Assembly (NCBI GenBank): GCA_015655365.1
Contig: JAATFE010000179.1
Location: 1 to 8,485 of the forward strand
DNA length: 8,485 bases
Origin: Terriglobales bacterium
GTDB lineage: Bacteria > Acidobacteriota > Terriglobia > Terriglobales > Acidobacteriaceae
Reading direction: 5' to 3'
Shown here: in pieces, positions 5,602 through 8,485 of the stretch
How positions within the stretch are numbered: position 1 is the stretch's first letter
How the letters are laid out: every line of letters starts with the position of its first letter
Position numbers and translations under genes: made by a program
The notes under the pieces: model-generated
Databases searched by the model: none
Told to the model about the DNA's origin: nothing
Seen by the model: only the letters and a program-made list of their open reading frames with translations

Positions 5602-6108
5602 ATGGGACTGAACGAAGACTTGGAACGAGTAGCCCTGCAAGAGCGTGAACTGCGGTTGCAGCGCCTGGATGCGCGTGTGGCATGGGAGCTGGGATCCGGC
5701 CTCAAAGCGCTGATGGAAACGCGCGGCCTGGCGATGGTGATTGACGTGCGGCGCTTCGGTCAGCCGCTCTTCTATGCGGCACTCGAAGGCACCACTCCCG
5801 ACAATGCGGAGTGGGTGCGGCGCAAGAACAACGTGGTCGCCCGGTTCCACCGCAGTTCCTATGCCGTGGGCCTCAACCTGAAGTTGAACAACGCCACTCT
5901 GCTGGAAAAGTACGGGCTCGCGACCGTCGACTACGCCGCGCATGGGGGCTCGTTCCCGCTTTCCGTCGCCGGCGCGGGCATCGTGGGCAGCGTCACCGTC
6001 TCCGGACTGCCGCAGCGCAGCGACCACGAACTGGTAGTCGAAGCCCTGTGCGGCCTGCTCGGTCAAAACTACGAGGACCTGCGACTGGAGACAGAGCCGA
6101 GCCTGTAG
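5602..6108 (+). CDS. UPF0303 / HbpS-like heme-degrading-domain family protein
   Basis: From the ATG at 5602 the product is 168 residues, the usual length for this family (HbpS-like, formerly DUF336; UPF0303). The start is supported by AGGAGG at 5588-5593 and by the family-typical opening MGLNEDLERVALQE. Other family signatures are DARVAWELG (23-31), the core strand MVIDVRRFGQPLFYAALEGTTPDNAEWVRRKNNVV (45-79), RFHRSSYAVG (81-90) and the glycine-rich end FPLSVAGAGIVGSVTVSGLPQRSDHELVVEAL (118-149). There is no signal peptide, so it is probably cytoplasmic. Relatives are annotated as heme-binding or heme-degrading by similarity to HbpS, but UPF0303 members are functionally uncharacterised and that activity is not shown here. 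It is the last + strand gene before the convergent fmt-rsmB block. Confidence 0.88.
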   Translation: MGLNEDLERVALQERELRLQRLDARVAWELGSGLKALMETRGLAMVIDVRRFGQPLFYAALEGTTPDNAEWVRRKNNVVARFHRSSYAVGLNLKLNNATLLEKYGLATVDYAAHGGSFPLSVAGAGIVGSVTVSGLPQRSDHELVVEALCGLLGQNYEDLRLETEPSL

Positions 6109-6158
6109 CGCGTCACAAGAAGGACAATCGCACAAATCAGCTAGATTGCTAACCAGCT

Positions 6159-6178
6159 ACCCCGCGAAGCAGCGGGGT
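6159..6178. terminator. GC-rich hairpin between convergent genes
   Basis: ACCCCGC (6159-6165) pairs perfectly with GCGGGGT (6172-6178) around the loop GAAGCA. On the - strand it starts within the rsmB stop codon (TGA at 6180-6178); on the + strand it is 50 bases after the UPF0303/HbpS-like stop. Its position suits a barrier or mRNA-end structure for both converging transcripts, but neither side has a proper T-run, so classical intrinsic termination is uncertain. Confidence 0.5.
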
Positions 6179-7557
6179 CAATTTGCTGGCTTCGTCAAGC
6201 CTGAGCCGTTCTTCTCAATCGTCGCGACAAAGAACCCGTCCGTCTGGAAAGCCCCCGGCAGCAGTCGAAGCGCCCCTTCCGGCGTGATGCAGCCAGCCAG
6301 CCGCGCCGCGCCCGAATCGGTAAGAATCCCCTCCGTCCGCAACGCTTCAATCCGGGCTCCAAGCGGAATCGCCCGCGCGTTCGGCGTCTCTGCCAGCACC
6401 GCGGCAACCACCTGCTCGTTCTCCTCCGGCTCCAGTGAGCAAGTGGAGTAGACCACGCGCCCTCCCGGCCGAACAGCCCGCAAAGCGGCATGAAGAATGG
6501 CACGCTGGCGCTCCGACTGGCGAATCAAGTCCTCGGACTTTAGGCGATGGCGAATTTCCGGGTTCCGCCCCAGCGTTCCAGTGCCGCTGCAAGGCACATC
6601 GGCCAAAACAAGATCGAAAGCCTCATTCTGAACCAGCGCTGCCGCATCTGCCTGGCGGCATTCGATGCGGTCCGCGTGAGCCTCCAGCCGCTTGGTCATC
6701 TGCTCCAGCCGTGTGGAACTGGATTCGCAGGCCAGAATACGCGCTCCTGGATTCCGCTCGGCCAGAATCAGCGTCTTGCCGCCGGGCGCGGCGCAGCAAT
6801 CCAGAATCTCATTCCCCTGCCCGGCAATCTCGGCCACCAGTTGCGACCCTTCGTCCTGCAGGCGGACCCGGCCTTCCAAAAACGCAGGCGTCGCCGTCAC
6901 GTCGCCGGAAATGACCGCCCGGGCCGGAGTCAACATTTCGCCCGGTTCCAGGTAGACGCCGGCCTTGGTCAGTTCGGCTTCGACTTCCGGGCTCTCGATG
7001 CGCACCGTCAGAACCGGCTGAACCTGGCCGTGACGGCAAATCGCACGCGCTGTCTCCAGTCCGAAGAGGTTCACCCAGCGTTCCACCATCCACGCAGGAT
7101 GCGCCTCGGTCAAGGCCAACTCCGCCGGGCCTGCTCCCACCGCGTTTCCCATGGCAGTAGTCTGCGGTGCGGCGGCCAGTTTGCGCAGAACAGCATTGAC
7201 CATGCCGGAGGCAAAGCGGTGTCCCGCCTTCTTGGCCAGTTCCACGCTTTCGTCGATGGCGGCCCTTGCAGGAATGCGGTCCAGATGGAGCAGTTGAAAA
7301 GCCCCCATGCGCAGGGCAATCCGGATCTCGGGATCGAGCTTGGCGTTGGGGTGTTTGAGCAGGGTTTGTAGTTGGTGGTCGAGTGCAATCTGCCAGCGCA
7401 GCACGCCCAGCACCAGCGCCGTGGCCAGGTTGCGGTCCGGCGCGGAGAGCGCGTTCACGACCCTGCCCCGAAGCAAATCGTCGGCGTGGGAACTGCCTCG
7501 CTCGACGCCCATGAGAATACCGAATGACGCCTTGCGGGCTGCGGAAATAGCCGCCAT
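6178..7557 (-). CDS. rsmB: 16S rRNA m5C967 methyltransferase RsmB
   Basis: RsmB (Fmu/Sun) methylates C967 of 16S rRNA using S-adenosylmethionine. The 459-residue product is slightly longer than the E. coli enzyme (429). An N-terminal NusB-like RNA-binding domain covers about 5-130 (RKASFGILMGVERG, RNLATALVLGVLRW, ALRMGAFQLLHLDRIPARAAIDESVELAK). The methyltransferase domain carries the SAM-binding motif DCCAAPGGKT (253-262), DVPCSGTGTLGRNPEIRH (320-337) with Cys323, and YSTCSLEPEENE (370-381) with Cys373. These two cysteines are the paired catalytic and product-release residues of RNA m5C methyltransferases; both are present, so the enzyme should be active. Its ATG overlaps the fmt stop by one base (TGATG on the - strand), which implies an operon and translational coupling; no strong ribosome binding site is seen. 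Confidence 0.95.
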   Translation of the reverse strand: MAAISAARKASFGILMGVERGSSHADDLLRGRVVNALSAPDRNLATALVLGVLRWQIALDHQLQTLLKHPNAKLDPEIRIALRMGAFQLLHLDRIPARAAIDESVELAKKAGHRFASGMVNAVLRKLAAAPQTTAMGNAVGAGPAELALTEAHPAWMVERWVNLFGLETARAICRHGQVQPVLTVRIESPEVEAELTKAGVYLEPGEMLTPARAVISGDVTATPAFLEGRVRLQDEGSQLVAEIAGQGNEILDCCAAPGGKTLILAERNPGARILACESSSTRLEQMTKRLEAHADRIECRQADAAALVQNEAFDLVLADVPCSGTGTLGRNPEIRHRLKSEDLIRQSERQRAILHAALRAVRPGGRVVYSTCSLEPEENEQVVAAVLAETPNARAIPLGARIEALRTEGILTDSGAARLAGCITPEGALRLLPGAFQTDGFFVATIEKNGSGLTKPAN

Positions 7558-8485
7558 CAGCCCACCCGCGCGCCGCTCAAGAGCGGCGTTCCGCGCAGAA
7601 ACTCCGCAGCAGGCAGGCGTTTCTTGCCCTCAAGCTGAATCTCCAGCAGTTCGAGCCAGGTGTTTCCGGCACAACCAACCAGAATCCGGTGATCTTCAAT
7701 GCGCAACATTCCCGGTTCTGCGGGAGCGGATTCCTCGGCAACTTGCATGCGATGAACGATCAGTTTCTTCCCTTCGAGCGTGGTGAAAGCGCCGGGCCAC
7801 GGCTGAAAGCCGCGCCAGCGATGGCTCAATTCCGTAGCCGTGTGGGCGCCAAAATCCATGCGCCCGTCTTCGCGCCCAAGAATCGGGGCCAGTGTAGCCA
7901 GCGTGTGATCCTGCGGATGGGGCTGGACGGTCCCGTCCTGAAGCCCTTGCAGGGTCTCCACCACCAGCGGCGCGCCGGCTATTGCCAGCGCGTCGAAAAG
8001 CTCCACGGCCGTCTGGTCCGGGCCAATGGGGAGCGTTTGTTGCAGCAGGATCGGCCCCGTATCGAGCCCTTCCTCCAAAAACATGGTGGTGTTGCCGGTC
8101 ATCACATCGCCCATGGCCACAGCCCACTGGATCGGCGCAGCGCCGCGGTACTTGGGCAGCAGCGACCCGTGCAGGTTGATGCAGCCCAACCGCGGCAGCG
8201 CCAGCACCCACGGCGGAATGATCCGCCCGTAGGCCACGACAACAATGGCGTCCGGCGCAATCGCTTCAAGCTGCGCTCGGAATTCGGTGTTGTTGCGAAT
8301 CTTCTCCGGCTGCGTCACCGGCAGCCCGGCGGCCAGGGCGCATTGCTTCACCGGGGGAGCGGCAAGCTCCTGTTTGCGCCCCACAGGCCGGTCGGGTTGC
8401 GAAACGACCAATGCGACTTCATGCCCAGCGGCCAGCAGTGCTTCCAGCGTGGGCACGGCAAACTGCGGAGTCCCGCAGAACACCA
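7557..8485 (-). CDS. fmt: Methionyl-tRNA formyltransferase (5' end outside window)
   Basis: Fmt transfers a formyl group from 10-formyltetrahydrofolate to initiator Met-tRNA. The frame runs off the right edge of the window. Its first full codon here is GTG (8483-8481), which reads as Val in VFCGTPQFAVPTLEALL, so the true start lies a few codons upstream and the gene is 5' partial. Numbered from that Val, the catalytic domain shows QPDRPVGR (29-36), the triad region NLHGSLLPKYRGAAPIQWA (103-121, with Asn103 and His105), and EEGLDTGPIL (137-146, with Asp141). The C-terminal tRNA-binding domain covers about 205-300 (FQPWPGAFTTLEGKKLIVHRM). About 308 residues are present, nearly the whole protein. 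The TGATG overlap with rsmB marks an operon; def often precedes fmt in bacteria and would lie beyond the right edge. Confidence 0.96.
   Translation of the reverse strand, partial: VFCGTPQFAVPTLEALLAAGHEVALVVSQPDRPVGRKQELAAPPVKQCALAAGLPVTQPEKIRNNTEFRAQLEAIAPDAIVVVAYGRIIPPWVLALPRLGCINLHGSLLPKYRGAAPIQWAVAMGDVMTGNTTMFLEEGLDTGPILLQQTLPIGPDQTAVELFDALAIAGAPLVVETLQGLQDGTVQPHPQDHTLATLAPILGREDGRMDFGAHTATELSHRWRGFQPWPGAFTTLEGKKLIVHRMQVAEESAPAEPGMLRIEDHRILVGCAGNTWLELLEIQLEGKKRLPAAEFLRGTPLLSGARVG

Noticed and set aside
4246..6135. 629-codon open frame on the - strand opposite the SH3 lipoprotein and the UPF0303/HbpS-like gene
   Set aside because: It lies antisense to two genes with recognisable protein signatures; its product is a low-complexity Gly/Ala/Asp/Arg mix with no domain. 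Long antisense frames are expected in GC-rich codon usage.
6547..7371. 274-codon + strand frame opposite rsmB
   Set aside because: Antisense to rsmB, whose motifs are complete; composition is a shadow of its codons.
1..8485. CRISPR array, tRNA/rRNA genes, insertion sequence, toxin-antitoxin or phage-defence system
   Set aside because: No regularly spaced repeats, RNA gene signatures, transposase motifs or defence-protein motifs were seen on either strand.

Overview
This GC-rich, densely coded window looks like the chromosome of an Acidobacteriota bacterium (Terriglobia/Koribacter-like). That assignment is an inference. It rests on the overall character of the proteins (a 2-Cys AhpC with AhpD partner, a secreted lactonase-like beta-propeller lipoprotein, a UPF0303/HbpS-like protein) and on spacer repeats that resemble ones I remember from acidobacterial genomes. 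No rRNA or other taxonomic marker is present.

Layout, left to right. Genes on the + strand: the 3' part of nadA (quinolinate synthase, NAD synthesis); a repeat-bearing spacer; a DUF2203 gene; a 468-base spacer without a convincing gene; ahpC and ahpD (peroxide defence), separated by a strong inverted repeat; a probable terminator; a beta-propeller lipoprotein; a second repeat-bearing spacer; a lipoprotein with SH3b-like domains; and a UPF0303/HbpS-like gene. Genes on the - strand, convergent with these: fmt (methionyl-tRNA formyltransferase, 5' end outside the window) followed by rsmB (16S rRNA m5C967 methyltransferase), joined by a TGATG overlap. A GC-rich hairpin separates the two converging blocks.

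How the genes work together: AhpC reduces peroxides and AhpD is the expected thiol reductant for it, so these two form one functional unit. fmt and rsmB are the usual translation-related pair, probably with def outside the window. The other genes are single household or envelope functions without an evident shared pathway. I see no mobile element, CRISPR array, tRNA, rRNA, toxin-antitoxin pair or defence system.

The most unusual content is not in the genes. Three + strand spacers (after nadA, ahpC and the beta-propeller gene) are built from short repeated words. One arm starts at or just after the upstream stop codon and its reverse complement lies shortly before the next start codon. Two of these elements open with the same nine bases, TAAAAGCAG, containing the stop codon. 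These spacers, and a Pro/Ala-rich insertion that seems to split an SH3b-like domain, are the points most worth a second look. The rest is ordinary chromosome.
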